A DNA stretch of 64,000 bases, taken from positions 1,740,893 through 1,804,892 of the forward strand of contig NZ_QAYG01000001.1 in NCBI RefSeq assembly GCF_003053845.1, read 5' to 3'. Made by a program: the position numbers and the translations under genes. Source of the DNA: Breoghania corrubedonensis. Its GTDB lineage: Bacteria; Pseudomonadota; Alphaproteobacteria; Rhizobiales; Stappiaceae. This document shows positions 19,332-29,695 of the stretch, piece by piece. How positions within the stretch are numbered: position 1 is the stretch's first letter; every line of letters starts with the position of its first letter. The notes beneath the pieces were generated by a model. The model saw nothing but the letters and a program-made list of their open reading frames with translations. It made no database searches and was not told the origin of the DNA.

Positions 19332-20774
19332 TCAGCGGGGCGAGGGACGGGGAGTGGGCGTGCCGTCGGGCGCATGGGACGGCAACGGAATGATGACAAG
19401 GGGGGCGCCGGTTGCGGTGGCCCGGGTGACGGTTTGAGCGGCTTCGGGCGGAGCGCCGGGCTTGGACCGTGGCGGCATCACCGTGCCGAAAGCTTCCGCG
19501 ATCGTTTCGGACGGGTCCTCCTCCTTCGGCGCGCGCAACGGGACGGCCCGTTTGGCGTTGGCATCGACAGCGAGCGTCACTGCAACGAGTTCACCCGCCT
19601 GCCTGCGTGGGCCAATCAGCCGGTCCATCACCTCGCCCCAGTCGACCTTCTTGTCGCCGGTGCGCGGGACGGTGGTCTTGTTCGTGGTGCGCGGCACCAC
19701 CGGAGAGCGGCGTGCCAGCCGGCCGCTGTCGCCGGCATAGGCATTGGCCACACCGGGGAGATTGGCGTTTCCAGACAGGCTCGCACGTGCGGCCGACGCG
19801 CCCGCATAGGTCTTGAGAAGCTCGGCGACGTTCGGTTTCTTGTTGCGCTTGCAGTAACCGTCGGGCGGCAGCCGCCTGACGGTGCGCGGACGGTGCATCT
19901 CGTCGAGTGTCTTGCGGCGGCTGAAAAGTCCGCCGCCACTGAAACCCTTTTCAATGAGCTGGCGCGCCTTGGCGGCGCGTTCGAGCCCGGACGCGGCGCC
20001 GAAGACGACCGCGACGACAGTGCGTCCGCCGCGCGTGGCGGAGACGGCGACGTTGTATCCCGCATTGCAAATGTAGCCGGTTTTCAGTCCGTCGGCACCG
20101 CGCACGCGCTGCAGGTACTCGCGGTTGGCGGAGCGCAGCATGTGCCTGCCGAACTGGACGCCGGCATAGCCATAGAGTTCGCGATATTGCGGGAAGTCGC
20201 GCAGCAACGCGCGCGAAAGGATCGCCATGTCGTAGGCAGAGGAATAGTGGTCCGGATCCGGCAGTCCGTGGGGATTGACGAAGTGAGTGTCGCGCATGCC
20301 GAGCCGGCGCGCGGTCCGGTTCATCACATCGGCGAAACCGGCTTGCGAACCCCCTATCGTCTCGGCAACGGCAACCGCGATGTCATTGGCCGATTTCACC
20401 AGCATCACCTTCATGGCCGCGTCGAGACTGAGCTGCGTACCGGGCTTCAGCCCCATCTTGGAGGGCGGTTGGGCGGCGGCGTGAGCCGATACCGTGACCG
20501 GGGAGGCCATCGTCACGCGTCGTTCCTTCAGCGCGGCGAAGGTGACGTAGGCGGTCATCAGCTTGGTCAGCGAGGCGGGGTACCAGCGGTGGAACGCGTC
20601 GTGCTGTTCGATCACCTTGCCGGAATTGACCTCGAAGACGATCCAAGACGCAACCTTGGCCCGGGCCGGTTGCACTGAGCCGACGGCAAAAAGCAGGGCG
20701 GCGGCCATCATTGCGGCCGCGGCCGTACCGCGCCGGAGAGGAGAGCATGCGCGCGATTTCGCTGAAACGATCAA
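19332..20774 (-). CDS. D-alanyl-D-alanine carboxypeptidase, penicillin-binding (S11 family)
   Basis: Low-molecular-weight penicillin-binding protein that trims the terminal D-Ala of peptidoglycan stem peptides in the periplasm. 480 residues. All three active-site motifs are present: SxxK as SLTK, SxN as SAN and KTG in DGLKTGY. The start is a TTG at 20774 preceded by GAGG (5-nt spacing). It gives a basic n-region and a signal peptide ending near ARA at about 39; an internal Met-Met start would lack the basic n-region. The C-terminal 190 residues are Ala/Pro/Arg-rich, extra to the catalytic domain, and end in a Pro/Arg tail. Confidence 0.9.
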   Translation of the reverse strand: MIVSAKSRACSPLRRGTAAAAMMAAALLFAVGSVQPARAKVASWIVFEVNSGKVIEQHDAFHRWYPASLTKLMTAYVTFAALKERRVTMASPVTVSAHAAAQPPSKMGLKPGTQLSLDAAMKVMLVKSANDIAVAVAETIGGSQAGFADVMNRTARRLGMRDTHFVNPHGLPDPDHYSSAYDMAILSRALLRDFPQYRELYGYAGVQFGRHMLRSANREYLQRVRGADGLKTGYICNAGYNVAVSATRGGRTVVAVVFGAASGLERAAKARQLIEKGFSGGGLFSRRKTLDEMHRPRTVRRLPPDGYCKRNKKPNVAELLKTYAGASAARASLSGNANLPGVANAYAGDSGRLARRSPVVPRTTNKTTVPRTGDKKVDWGEVMDRLIGPRRQAGELVAVTLAVDANAKRAVPLRAPKEEDPSETIAEAFGTVMPPRSKPGAPPEAAQTVTRATATGAPLVIIPLPSHAPDGTPTPRPSPR

Positions 20775-21078
20775 TTCAACCTCGTCGGTGTCTTGAGCAA
20801 TTCGTGCCGTGCGCCAAGCCAGGCCCCCGCTACGCCGCTACAATGCGCCCGCGTCGACAGCTTGGCATCAATAACCGATCGGACCCCCGGTTTGCAAAGT
20901 CTTCGCTGCCGCGACGGTGTCCGGCAAGATGTCGAGGACGGATCATGCCGGAGACTGCGCATTGCGGATGCATGCATATTGGTCAGATGCATATATTTTA
21001 GTCATCATATTTCGACTTTGACAGGCGCACGCCTTGAAAATGGGCGTTTGCCTGGCTTGGCCCGGGGATTGCTCAGAG
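20775..21078. other. intergenic regulatory region upstream of the urease cluster
   Basis: About 300 bp between the divergent carboxypeptidase and ureD genes, without a credible gene. It contains direct repeats of ATGCATAT at 20972-20979 and 20987-20994 (15-bp period), a TGC-N11-GCA match to the NtrC pattern at 20956-20972, and a sigma-54-like element at 21057-21073. Confidence 0.45.
21057..21073 (+). promoter_or_regulatory. sigma-54 (-24/-12) promoter-like element upstream of ureD
   Basis: TTGGCCCGGGGATTGCT matches the consensus YTGGCACG-N4-TTGCW with one substitution (A to C in the -24 box) and keeps the GG-N10-GC spacing exactly. Transcription would begin near 21083-21085. A TGC-N11-GCA sequence lies about 85 bp upstream, in a position suitable for NtrC. 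Confidence 0.5.
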
Positions 21079-21969
21079 ATGCAGAATAAAACCCCGAACA
21101 GGTCCGCCAATCCGCCCATGCTCGCCCCTTCTCCTCCGGATGATATTGCCTGTGGTGCCCTTCAGCGTGCCAGGGGCAAGGCGCATGTGGCCTTTGCCGC
21201 GCCGTCGGGCGGAGAAACAGCGCGGCTTGTCGACCTCTATCAAAGCGGTTGCGCCAAGATCCGTCTGCCGAAGGCGCGCGGCGAACGGCAGGCTGTGCTG
21301 CTGAATACGGCCGGAGGCATCGCGGGCGGCGACCGGCTGGACTATTCCGCGACATGGGGTGCCGGTGCCCGTGCCGTGGTAACGAGCCAGGCGGCGGAGC
21401 GCATCTACCGCAGTCTGGGGCCTGCAGGCGAGGTTGCCAATCGGCTGGTTGTCGAGGACGACGCGCACGCCGTCTGGCTGCCCCAGGAGACCATCGTCTT
21501 CAACGAGGCGCGTCTGGAGCGGCGTCTGGAAGCCGACCTTTCCGGTTCTGCCCGGCTTCTTGCGGTGGAAGCGGTCGTGCTCGGTCGCGCGGCCATGGGC
21601 GAAAGCGTCGAGCGGCTCGGATTTCGCGATCGTTGGCGCGTGCGCCGCGATGGTCGGCTCGTCTTTGCCGACGACACGCGGCTTTGCGGAGACGCAAGGG
21701 CGATCCTCTCCGGCCCGGCGTGCGGCGGGGGTGCCACCGCGTTTGCGACGATCGTGGAGGTGGGCGAAGGTGTGGAGGCGCGGCTCGACGCGGCGCGCGC
21801 GATTCTGGTGGCCCGCCGCGCAGACGGCCTTTCGTGTGGTGCGAGCGCGTGGGGCGGATTGCTGGTCGTTCGGCTGCTCTCCACAGACGCACGCGTCCTG
21901 CGCGACGTGATCATGGGTTTTCTGCAGGACTGGCGCGGCACGGATCTGCCGCGGGTCTGGCATTGCTGA
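21079..21969 (+). CDS. ureD: urease accessory protein UreD
   Basis: Scaffold of the UreD-UreF-UreG complex that delivers nickel to apo-urease. 296 residues from ATG 21079, with GGGGA 10 nt upstream. An alternative ATG at 21118 gives 283 residues, closer to family length, and is required if the sigma-54 element at 21057-21073 is the only promoter. The motifs GCAKIRLP and LLNTAGGIAGGDRL are diagnostic of UreD, as are ERIYRSLG and WLPQETIVFNEARLER. It is the first gene of the cluster and is followed by ureA after 21 bp. Confidence 0.92.
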   Translation: MQNKTPNRSANPPMLAPSPPDDIACGALQRARGKAHVAFAAPSGGETARLVDLYQSGCAKIRLPKARGERQAVLLNTAGGIAGGDRLDYSATWGAGARAVVTSQAAERIYRSLGPAGEVANRLVVEDDAHAVWLPQETIVFNEARLERRLEADLSGSARLLAVEAVVLGRAAMGESVERLGFRDRWRVRRDGRLVFADDTRLCGDARAILSGPACGGGATAFATIVEVGEGVEARLDAARAILVARRADGLSCGASAWGGLLVVRLLSTDARVLRDVIMGFLQDWRGTDLPRVWHC

Positions 21970-21990
21970 CAAGAGGTCAAGGACGAAGAC

Positions 21991-22293
21991 ATGAACCTGA
22001 CGCCCAGGGAAAAGGACAAGCTGATGACCGCCATGGCCGCGATGGTTGCCCGCAGGCGGCTGGAGCGCGGCGTGAAGCTCAATTATCCGGAGGCGGTGGC
22101 GCTGATTTCCGATTTTGTCGCCGAGGGCGCGCGGGATGGGCGCAGCGTGGCCGAGCTGATGCAGGATGGCGCCAAGGTCGTTACCCGCGATCAGGTCATG
22201 GAGGGCGTTGCCGAAATGATCCACGATGTGCAGGTCGAGGCGACCTTTCCTGACGGTACCAAGCTGGTGACGGTGCACGAACCGATCCGCTGA
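21991..22293 (+). CDS. ureA: urease subunit gamma
   Basis: 100-residue gamma subunit of the nickel urease that hydrolyses urea to ammonia and carbamate. It begins [12 protein letters not shown] and contains [20 protein letters not shown] and [18 protein letters not shown], all standard for UreA, at the standard length of 100. It lies 21 bp after ureD and 61 bp before ureB. Confidence 0.97.
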   Translation: MNLTPREKDKLMTAMAAMVARRRLERGVKLNYPEAVALISDFVAEGARDGRSVAELMQDGAKVVTRDQVMEGVAEMIHDVQVEATFPDGTKLVTVHEPIR

Positions 22294-22354
22294 GCGGCGG
22301 GCGCGTCAGCGCCGTGATCCGCCGACGACAAAGACCTGAACCAGGAGGTGAGCC

Positions 22355-22660
22355 ATGATCCCCGGAGAAGTGCTGCCGGCAGACGGTGAAATCGAGCTCA
22401 ACGCGGGACTTGAGACGATCGCGCTGGAGGTTGCCAATACGGGCGACCGACCGATCCAGGTGGGAAGTCACTACCATTTCGCCGAAACCAATGCCGGGCT
22501 CTCGTTCGACCGCGAGGCCGCCAGGGGGATGCGGCTCGATATTCCTGCCGGTACGGCGGTGCGTTTCGAGCCGGGCCAGACGCGCAGCGTCACGCTGGTA
22601 CCCTTCCGTGGCGAGCGGACCGTCTATGGTTTCAACCAGGCTGTGATGGGACGGCTTTGA
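22355..22660 (+). CDS. ureB: urease subunit beta
   Basis: 101-residue beta subunit. It begins [18 protein letters not shown] and contains the typical [11 protein letters not shown] and [21 protein letters not shown] lies 6 nt before the ATG. Unlike most compact urease operons, the distance to ureC is almost 600 bp, and the gap carries an oppositely oriented small ORF. Confidence 0.97.
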   Translation: MIPGEVLPADGEIELNAGLETIALEVANTGDRPIQVGSHYHFAETNAGLSFDREAARGMRLDIPAGTAVRFEPGQTRSVTLVPFRGERTVYGFNQAVMGRL

Positions 22661-22735
22661 AGGGAAAGGCGGGTCGAGGCCATGGCGATGACGCCGGAAG
22701 AATGCGGGTATTCATGTGGTGCGACCATTGCAACG

Positions 22736-23053
22736 TCAGCTGTCGGCCCTCTTCCCCTTGCCGAGATCGATGAGGCCAAGCATGCGATCAAGCGTCTCGC
22801 CGATGATCGGATCGCTGCCACGGGTCGTGGAGGCATCGTTCATGGCGGTCTCGATATCGACAGCGACGGTCTGTTCGCCGCTTGCCACGCGTTCGAGCGG
22901 CAGCGAGGCCGTCTCGCGCAGTGCGGTTTGCGTGTCCGCTGTGCTGTCGGCAATCGAGGCATGCGGCTCAACGCTCAGCGGTCCGCCAGGTGCCACGGCG
23001 AAATAGACGACGGCGACGGTCGCCATGGCCAGGAGAATCCAGAATTTGCGCAT
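22736..23053 (-). CDS. small exported hypothetical protein, antisense within urease cluster
   Basis: 105 residues on the opposite strand between ureB and ureC. One N-terminal hydrophobic helix (about residues 4-22) follows basic MRK, so it is either a signal peptide or an anchor. The remainder is polar and acidic with no recognised domain. A GGAGG site sits 9 nt before the ATG, which is the main evidence that it is real. On the + strand the same region has an ORF (22682-23266), but that sequence looks like a shadow. It is not a known urease component. Confidence 0.5.
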   Translation of the reverse strand: MRKFWILLAMATVAVVYFAVAPGGPLSVEPHASIADSTADTQTALRETASLPLERVASGEQTVAVDIETAMNDASTTRGSDPIIGETLDRMLGLIDLGKGKRADS

Positions 23054-23255
23054 CGCTTCATGCCTCCGTTCGGCGGTCTGGGAGACGTCTCCCGCTCACC
23101 GGATGGATATGACCCGCGAAAGTGGTCCGGCACGGGCGATGTCGAGATCATTTCTAGGCAAATTGGGGCCATGGTTGCCCGAATGATGAACAAAATGACA
23201 GGTTCCTGTGCGGGACCGGAACACAATGCTGTGGTGGCAAGAGGAGCGGTTCCCA

Positions 23256-24968
23256 ATGTCTCATAAGATGCCGCGAGCGGCCTACGCCGACATGTTCGGT
23301 CCCACGACCGGCGACCGCGTTCGGCTTGCCGACACGGAACTCTTCATCGAGGTGGAGAAGGACTTCACCACCTACGGCGAGGAGGTCAAGTTCGGTGGCG
23401 GCAAGGTGATCCGCGATGGCATGGGACAGTCGCAGGCCACCCGCTCCGGCGGCGCGGTCGATACCGTCATCACCAACGCGCTGATCGTCGACCACTGGGG
23501 CATCGTCAAAGCGGATGTGGGCTTGAAGGACGGACGTATTGCCGGCATCGGAAAGGCTGGCAATCCGGACGTCCAGCCGGACGTGGACATCGTTATCGGC
23601 CCGGGCACGGAGGCGATCGCGGGCGAGGGCAAGATCCTCACCGCCGGCTGCATCGACGCGCATATCCATTTCATCTGCCCGCAGCAGATCGACGAGGCGC
23701 TTTATTCCGGCGTCACCACAATGATCGGCGGTGGCACGGGACCGGCGACGGGGACCAACGCCACCACCTGTACGCCGGGGCCGTGGCATCTGGCGCGCAT
23801 GCTGCAAGCGGCCGACGCCTTCCCGATGAACCTGGCGTTTGCCGGCAAGGGCAATGCGGCACTGCCCGCCGCCCTTGAGGAACAGGTCCGCGCCGGCGCC
23901 ATGGCGCTGAAGCTGCACGAGGACTGGGGCACGACGCCGGCGGCCATCGACTGCTGCCTGTCGGTGGCCGACGCCTACGATGTGCAGGTAATGATCCACA
24001 CCGACACGCTGAACGAATCCGGCTTCGTGGAAAACACCGTCAACGCCTTCAAGGGCCGCACGATCCACGCCTTCCATACCGAGGGCGCGGGCGGCGGGCA
24101 TGCGCCGGATATCCTCAAGGTCGTCAGCTATCCGCACGTCATCCCCTCGTCGACCAACCCGACGCGGCCATATACCCGCAACACGCTCGACGAGCATCTC
24201 GACATGCTGATGGTGTGCCATCATCTCGATCCGTCGATCCCGGAGGACGTGGCCTTTGCGGAAAGCCGTATCCGCAAGGAGACGATCGCGGCGGAGGATA
24301 TCCTGCACGACATGGGCGCTCTCTCGATCATCGCATCCGACAGCCAGGCCATGGGGCGTGTCGGCGAGGTGGTGATCCGCACATTGCAGACCGCGCACAA
24401 GATGAAGGTGCAGCGCGGGCGGCTGGCCGGGGAAACCGGCGAGAACGACAATCTGCGTGTCAAGCGCTACATGGCGAAGGTGACGATCAACCCGGCCATC
24501 GCCCATGGTATGGACAATCACATCGGCTCCGTCGAGGTCGGCAAGCTCGCCGATCTGGTGCTTTGGGATCCGGCCTTCTTCGGCGTGAAGCCGGATCTGG
24601 TTCTCAAGATGGGCACCATCGCGGCCGCCCTCATGGGCGATCCCAACGCCTCCATCCCGACGCCGCAGCCGGTTCACTACCGCCCGATGTTCGGCGCCTT
24701 CGGCAAGTCGCTGGAGGCGTCCGCGGTGACCTTCGTCTCCAGGGCGGCCTATGAGGCCGGGCTCAAGGCCTCGCTGGAACTCGGTAAGGTCATCCTGCCG
24801 GTGGAGAACACGCGCGGCGGCATCTCCAAGGCGTCGATGATCCACAATTCCGCGACGCCGCAGATCGAGGTCGACCCTGAAACCTACGAGGTGCGTTGCG
24901 ACGGTGAACTGATCACCTGCGAGCCTGCCGACGTGTTGCCGATGGCACAGCGCTATTTCCTTTTCTGA
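23256..24968 (+). CDS. ureC: urease subunit alpha
   Basis: Catalytic subunit, 570 residues from ATG 23256 preceded by AGAGGAG; an upstream ATG at 23208 adds 16 unrelated residues. Active-site features are visible. The first nickel-binding His pair is in [11 protein letters not shown]. The carbamylated lysine is K219 in [10 protein letters not shown]. The flap cysteine is C321 in MVCHHLD. Length is exactly that expected. The N-terminus begins [20 protein letters not shown], as in rhizobial UreC. The next gene, an unrecognised 165-residue protein, starts 23 bp downstream. Confidence 0.97.
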   Translation: MSHKMPRAAYADMFGPTTGDRVRLADTELFIEVEKDFTTYGEEVKFGGGKVIRDGMGQSQATRSGGAVDTVITNALIVDHWGIVKADVGLKDGRIAGIGKAGNPDVQPDVDIVIGPGTEAIAGEGKILTAGCIDAHIHFICPQQIDEALYSGVTTMIGGGTGPATGTNATTCTPGPWHLARMLQAADAFPMNLAFAGKGNAALPAALEEQVRAGAMALKLHEDWGTTPAAIDCCLSVADAYDVQVMIHTDTLNESGFVENTVNAFKGRTIHAFHTEGAGGGHAPDILKVVSYPHVIPSSTNPTRPYTRNTLDEHLDMLMVCHHLDPSIPEDVAFAESRIRKETIAAEDILHDMGALSIIASDSQAMGRVGEVVIRTLQTAHKMKVQRGRLAGETGENDNLRVKRYMAKVTINPAIAHGMDNHIGSVEVGKLADLVLWDPAFFGVKPDLVLKMGTIAAALMGDPNASIPTPQPVHYRPMFGAFGKSLEASAVTFVSRAAYEAGLKASLELGKVILPVENTRGGISKASMIHNSATPQIEVDPETYEVRCDGELITCEPADVLPMAQRYFLF

Positions 24969-24991
24969 GCACAAATGAGAGGCTGGAGACC

Positions 24992-25489
24992 ATGAATTTC
25001 GTCATCGAGCCTGCCAGTGATCCCGCTCCGGGGTGTCCGTGTTGCGATCCGCTCGCCTCGGCACCGCAGGGCTTTGTCACGCGCGATGACGAGGCGGTTG
25101 CGGTCTATTTCGGCGACTGGACGCGCACGCCGGTGCCATCCGCGGACATCGTCGTCTCACTGGGGCGCTGGGATGCGCTGTCCCAGCCGAAGGACCGCCG
25201 CACGATCGCGTTCCGGCTGACGCGTGCGGCGCAGGGGACAAAGGCGGAGCTGCTGGATGCGCAGGTGTCGCGCTGGGCGGTGGTCGATTTCGCAGGCGAA
25301 ATGCTGGATGAGGCGGCTGCGCGGCGCGATCCTGATCTGGAAGAGTTCCGCGCGATCGTGCTGGAGATCGCCGCCAAGGACGAACGTATCGCCGACGCGC
25401 TGGCGGGGCCGGGGAATTGCTCGCTGCGCCTCTCGAGGCGCTCTGGTACGGTGCAGCGGTTCCGTGTCGAGGCGGCGGAATGGCGGTAG
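24992..25489 (+). CDS. conserved-looking hypothetical protein with CxCC motif, inside urease cluster
   Basis: 165 residues, no signal peptide or membrane segment, so cytoplasmic. The N-terminus carries a C-x-C-C cluster ([10 protein letters not shown], about residues 14-23) that could bind metal. The middle ([24 protein letters not shown] in part) looks like a compact alpha/beta domain. I recall proteins with a similar CPCC start and a following YF-x-W stretch outside urease loci, but I cannot name a family. It starts 23 bp after ureC and ends 35 bp before ureE on the same strand, so it is almost surely co-transcribed. A nickel-related accessory role is only a guess from context. Confidence 0.78.
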   Translation: MNFVIEPASDPAPGCPCCDPLASAPQGFVTRDDEAVAVYFGDWTRTPVPSADIVVSLGRWDALSQPKDRRTIAFRLTRAAQGTKAELLDAQVSRWAVVDFAGEMLDEAAARRDPDLEEFRAIVLEIAAKDERIADALAGPGNCSLRLSRRSGTVQRFRVEAAEWR

Positions 25490-25524
25490 AAACGCCGTCC
25501 GATCCACATTTGCGAGGACGTCAG

Positions 25525-26037
25525 ATGATCCGGGCACTTGGCGTGTTGGAGGCCGGCACATGGGTGGGCGAGCCGGCCGATCGGGTGGAGCTCGATCACG
25601 ACGACCGCCACCGCCGCCGCATGGCGATGACGGGCGAGGGGGGATGCGAATTCCTGCTCGATCTGCCGAAGGCTGTCGCGTTGCGCTCCGGCGATGCGCT
25701 GGAACTGGAGGACGGCCGGCTTGTGGAAGTGGTCTCCGCCCCCGAAGCGCTGGTTGAGATCGCGGCCGACGACATGGGGCATCTGGTCCAGATCGCCTGG
25801 CACCTCGGCAACCGGCATCTGCCGACCCAGCTTCTGGGTGACCGCCTGCGCATCCGCCGCGATCACGTCATCGAGGAAATGGTGGAGAAGCTTGGCGGAG
25901 GGATCATGCCGGTCAGCGCGCCGTTCGATCCCGAAGGCGGCGCCTATGGGCATGGCGCCGTGCACGGGCACGATCATGGATCCGATGACTGCCACGATCA
26001 CGACCATCACCCTCACGGTTCGCACGACCATGTCTGA
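25525..26037 (+). CDS. ureE: urease accessory protein UreE, nickel metallochaperone
   Basis: Nickel carrier that feeds UreG/urease. 170 residues from ATG 25525 with GAGGA upstream; in-frame Met at 25480 is an alternative. The N-terminal peptide-binding-like domain is followed by the metal domain with [17 protein letters not shown], containing the conserved dimer-interface His. The C-terminal tail is rich in His and Asp, with about a dozen His in the last 35 residues, giving additional Ni sites. The last 8 bp overlap ureF. Confidence 0.92.
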   Translation: MIRALGVLEAGTWVGEPADRVELDHDDRHRRRMAMTGEGGCEFLLDLPKAVALRSGDALELEDGRLVEVVSAPEALVEIAADDMGHLVQIAWHLGNRHLPTQLLGDRLRIRRDHVIEEMVEKLGGGIMPVSAPFDPEGGAYGHGAVHGHDHGSDDCHDHDHHPHGSHDHV

Positions 26038-26740
26038 TGCGTCGCTCTATCGGCTGCTCGCCTGGATGTCGCCGTCCTTTCCTGTGGGCGCCTATACCTA
26101 CAGCCATGGCCTGGAATGGGCCGTTGAGGAGGGCACCGTCACGGATGCTGCCACGCTGAAGGCATGGGTGTCGGATGTGTTGCGCTACGGCTCGGGACGC
26201 TCGGACGCGATCCTGCTGGCGCGCGCCTTCGAGGCGTTTTCGGCGGGCGATCTGCATGCCTGCCGCGAGATTGCGGAGCTTTCGGCGGCGCTTCAGCCGT
26301 CGAAGGAACGGCATCTTGAGGCGAGCGCGCAAGGGGCTGCCTTCGTCACCGCGCTTGAGGCCGCTTGGCCGACAGGGGACGCGGAAGCGGCCGAACGGCT
26401 CGCGGCGTTGAAACAGGCGGACGGCCCGGCCCGGATCTCGACCTGGACCTACTGCATCGCCGTTGGCATTCATTGCGCGGCGCAGGAGGTGGACCTGGCA
26501 CAGGCGGTTTCCGCCTATCTGCATGCCTTTGCCGCCAATCTCGTTTCCGCCGCGGTCCGGTCCGTGCCGCTCGGCCAGAGCGACGGACAGCGGGTCATCG
26601 CCGGGCTGGAAGCGACCATTGCCGATGTCGCGGCCGAAGCGCTCGCGGCGCCGCTGGATGATGTCGGTTCGGCCTGCTTTCTGGCCGACATTTCCTCCCA
26701 GCTGCACGAAACCCAGTACACGAGGCTGTTTCGATCATGA
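26030..26740 (+). CDS. ureF: urease accessory protein UreF
   Basis: All-helical partner of UreD and UreG in urease maturation, 236 residues. The start at 26030 overlaps ureE by 8 bp; upstream in-frame sequence is a His-tail shadow. Signatures are [20 protein letters not shown] at the N-terminus, [15 protein letters not shown] in the middle and a C-terminal conserved tail ending [10 protein letters not shown]. It overlaps ureG by 4 bp (ATGA). Confidence 0.95.
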   Translation: MSDASLYRLLAWMSPSFPVGAYTYSHGLEWAVEEGTVTDAATLKAWVSDVLRYGSGRSDAILLARAFEAFSAGDLHACREIAELSAALQPSKERHLEASAQGAAFVTALEAAWPTGDAEAAERLAALKQADGPARISTWTYCIAVGIHCAAQEVDLAQAVSAYLHAFAANLVSAAVRSVPLGQSDGQRVIAGLEATIADVAAEALAAPLDDVGSACFLADISSQLHETQYTRLFRS

Positions 26741-27360
26741 GCTCTCCCAATGGTCCCTTGCGCATCGGCATCGGCGGCCCCGTCGGTTCCGGCAAGACCG
26801 CGCTGATGGACGCGCTGTGCAAGCGCCTGCGCGACGATTTCCAGCTCGCCGCCATCACCAACGACATCTACACCAAGGAAGACGCGGAGTTCCTGACGCG
26901 CTCGGGTGCGCTCGAACCGGAGCGCATTCGCGGTGTGGAGACGGGCGGCTGCCCGCACACGGCGATCCGCGAGGATGCCTCGATCAATCTCGCCGCCGTG
27001 GCGGAACTGAACGCGGCCTATCCCGATCTCGACATCATTCTCATCGAATCCGGCGGCGACAATCTCGCCGCGACCTTCTCGCCGGAGCTCGCGGACCTGA
27101 CGATCTACGTCATCGATGTCTCGGCCGGTGACAAGATCCCGCGCAAGGGGGGGCCGGGCATCACCCGCTCCGACCTTCTCGTCATCAACAAGACCGATCT
27201 CGCTCCGCTGGTGGGCGCCGATCTTTCCGTCATGGATCGCGATGCGAAGAAGATGCGCGGGAGCCGCCCCTTCGTCTTCGCCAATACCAAGGCGGGCGAG
27301 GGTGTCGACGCGGTGGTGGATTTCATCCTCGCCAAGGGCGGGCTGCAGGCGGCGGCCTGA
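26737..27360 (+). CDS. ureG: urease accessory GTPase UreG
   Basis: GTPase that powers nickel insertion into urease. 207 residues. The P-loop is [15 protein letters not shown], the metal motif is CPH in [17 protein letters not shown], and the guanine-specificity motif is NKTD. Length is typical. It is the last gene of the cluster; a hairpin lies about 35 bp downstream. There is no nickel permease gene (hupE/ureJ type) in the window. Confidence 0.97.
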   Translation: MSSPNGPLRIGIGGPVGSGKTALMDALCKRLRDDFQLAAITNDIYTKEDAEFLTRSGALEPERIRGVETGGCPHTAIREDASINLAAVAELNAAYPDLDIILIESGGDNLAATFSPELADLTIYVIDVSAGDKIPRKGGPGITRSDLLVINKTDLAPLVGADLSVMDRDAKKMRGSRPFVFANTKAGEGVDAVVDFILAKGGLQAAA

Positions 27361-27394
27361 ACGGCCCGGGCTTCGTTGGAAGTCGCCAGGCTTT

Positions 27395-27428
27395 CCCGTT
27401 ATGCCGGCCTTTGCGCCGGTATAGCGGG
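27395..27428 (+). terminator. possible terminator after ureG
   Basis: CCCGTTATGCCGGC pairs, with two G-U or mismatch positions, with the complement ending in GCCGGTATAGCGGG. There is no clean T-run directly after it; a TTTT occurs about 18 nt further on. It may be a processing or pausing hairpin at the end of the urease transcript. Confidence 0.4.
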
Positions 27429-27467
27429 CCGGGCGCTGTCGGCCCCTTTTCCCGAGCCTGATTTCTC

Positions 27468-27482
27468 CTATGTTTAACATAG
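27468..27482. promoter_or_regulatory. 15-bp perfect dyad upstream of acs
   Basis: CTATGTT-T-AACATAG, 7-bp arms with a single central base, 148 bp before the acs ATG. It is operator-like in size and position, but the binding protein is unknown. Confidence 0.35.
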
Positions 27483-27629
27483 ACAAGAAATTTACGCCGT
27501 CATCCGTGGCGCCGTCCTACCAAAGTTGCTGAATCGCGATATGGACGGGGTTTCCGCGGATACGCATAATGCGGCCGATACAACGCGCATGGGTTGCGTG
27601 CATGCAAAGAAGCAATTGGGAGGTTGCCG

Positions 27630-29579
<1,950 letters not shown>

Positions 29580-29604
29580 GGCGAGCGGCTGATTTTACGC
29601 GGAA

Positions 29605-29634
29605 GGGCGCTGCTTTTCGAGCAGCGTCCTTTTT
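29605..29634 (+). terminator. rho-independent terminator after acs
   Basis: Stem GGGCGCTGCT (29605-29614) / AGCAGCGTCC (29620-29629) with one G-T pair, 5-nt loop, then five T. It lies 25 bp after the acs stop. Confidence 0.88.
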
Positions 29635-29695
29635 CTTTCGCAGCGAGTGTGATTCACCCGCACCTGCGCGATCCGGGGGAGGTAATGAGGCTTGC

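Noticed and set aside
22682..23266. 194-residue plus-strand ORF in the ureB-ureC gap
   Set aside because: It overlaps the better-supported minus-strand ORF, lacks a clear ribosome site and shows no family motif.
23154..24974. 606-residue open frame antisense to ureC
   Set aside because: It covers a textbook ureC gene on the other strand, its composition is Arg/His/Gly-rich, and no motif was seen.
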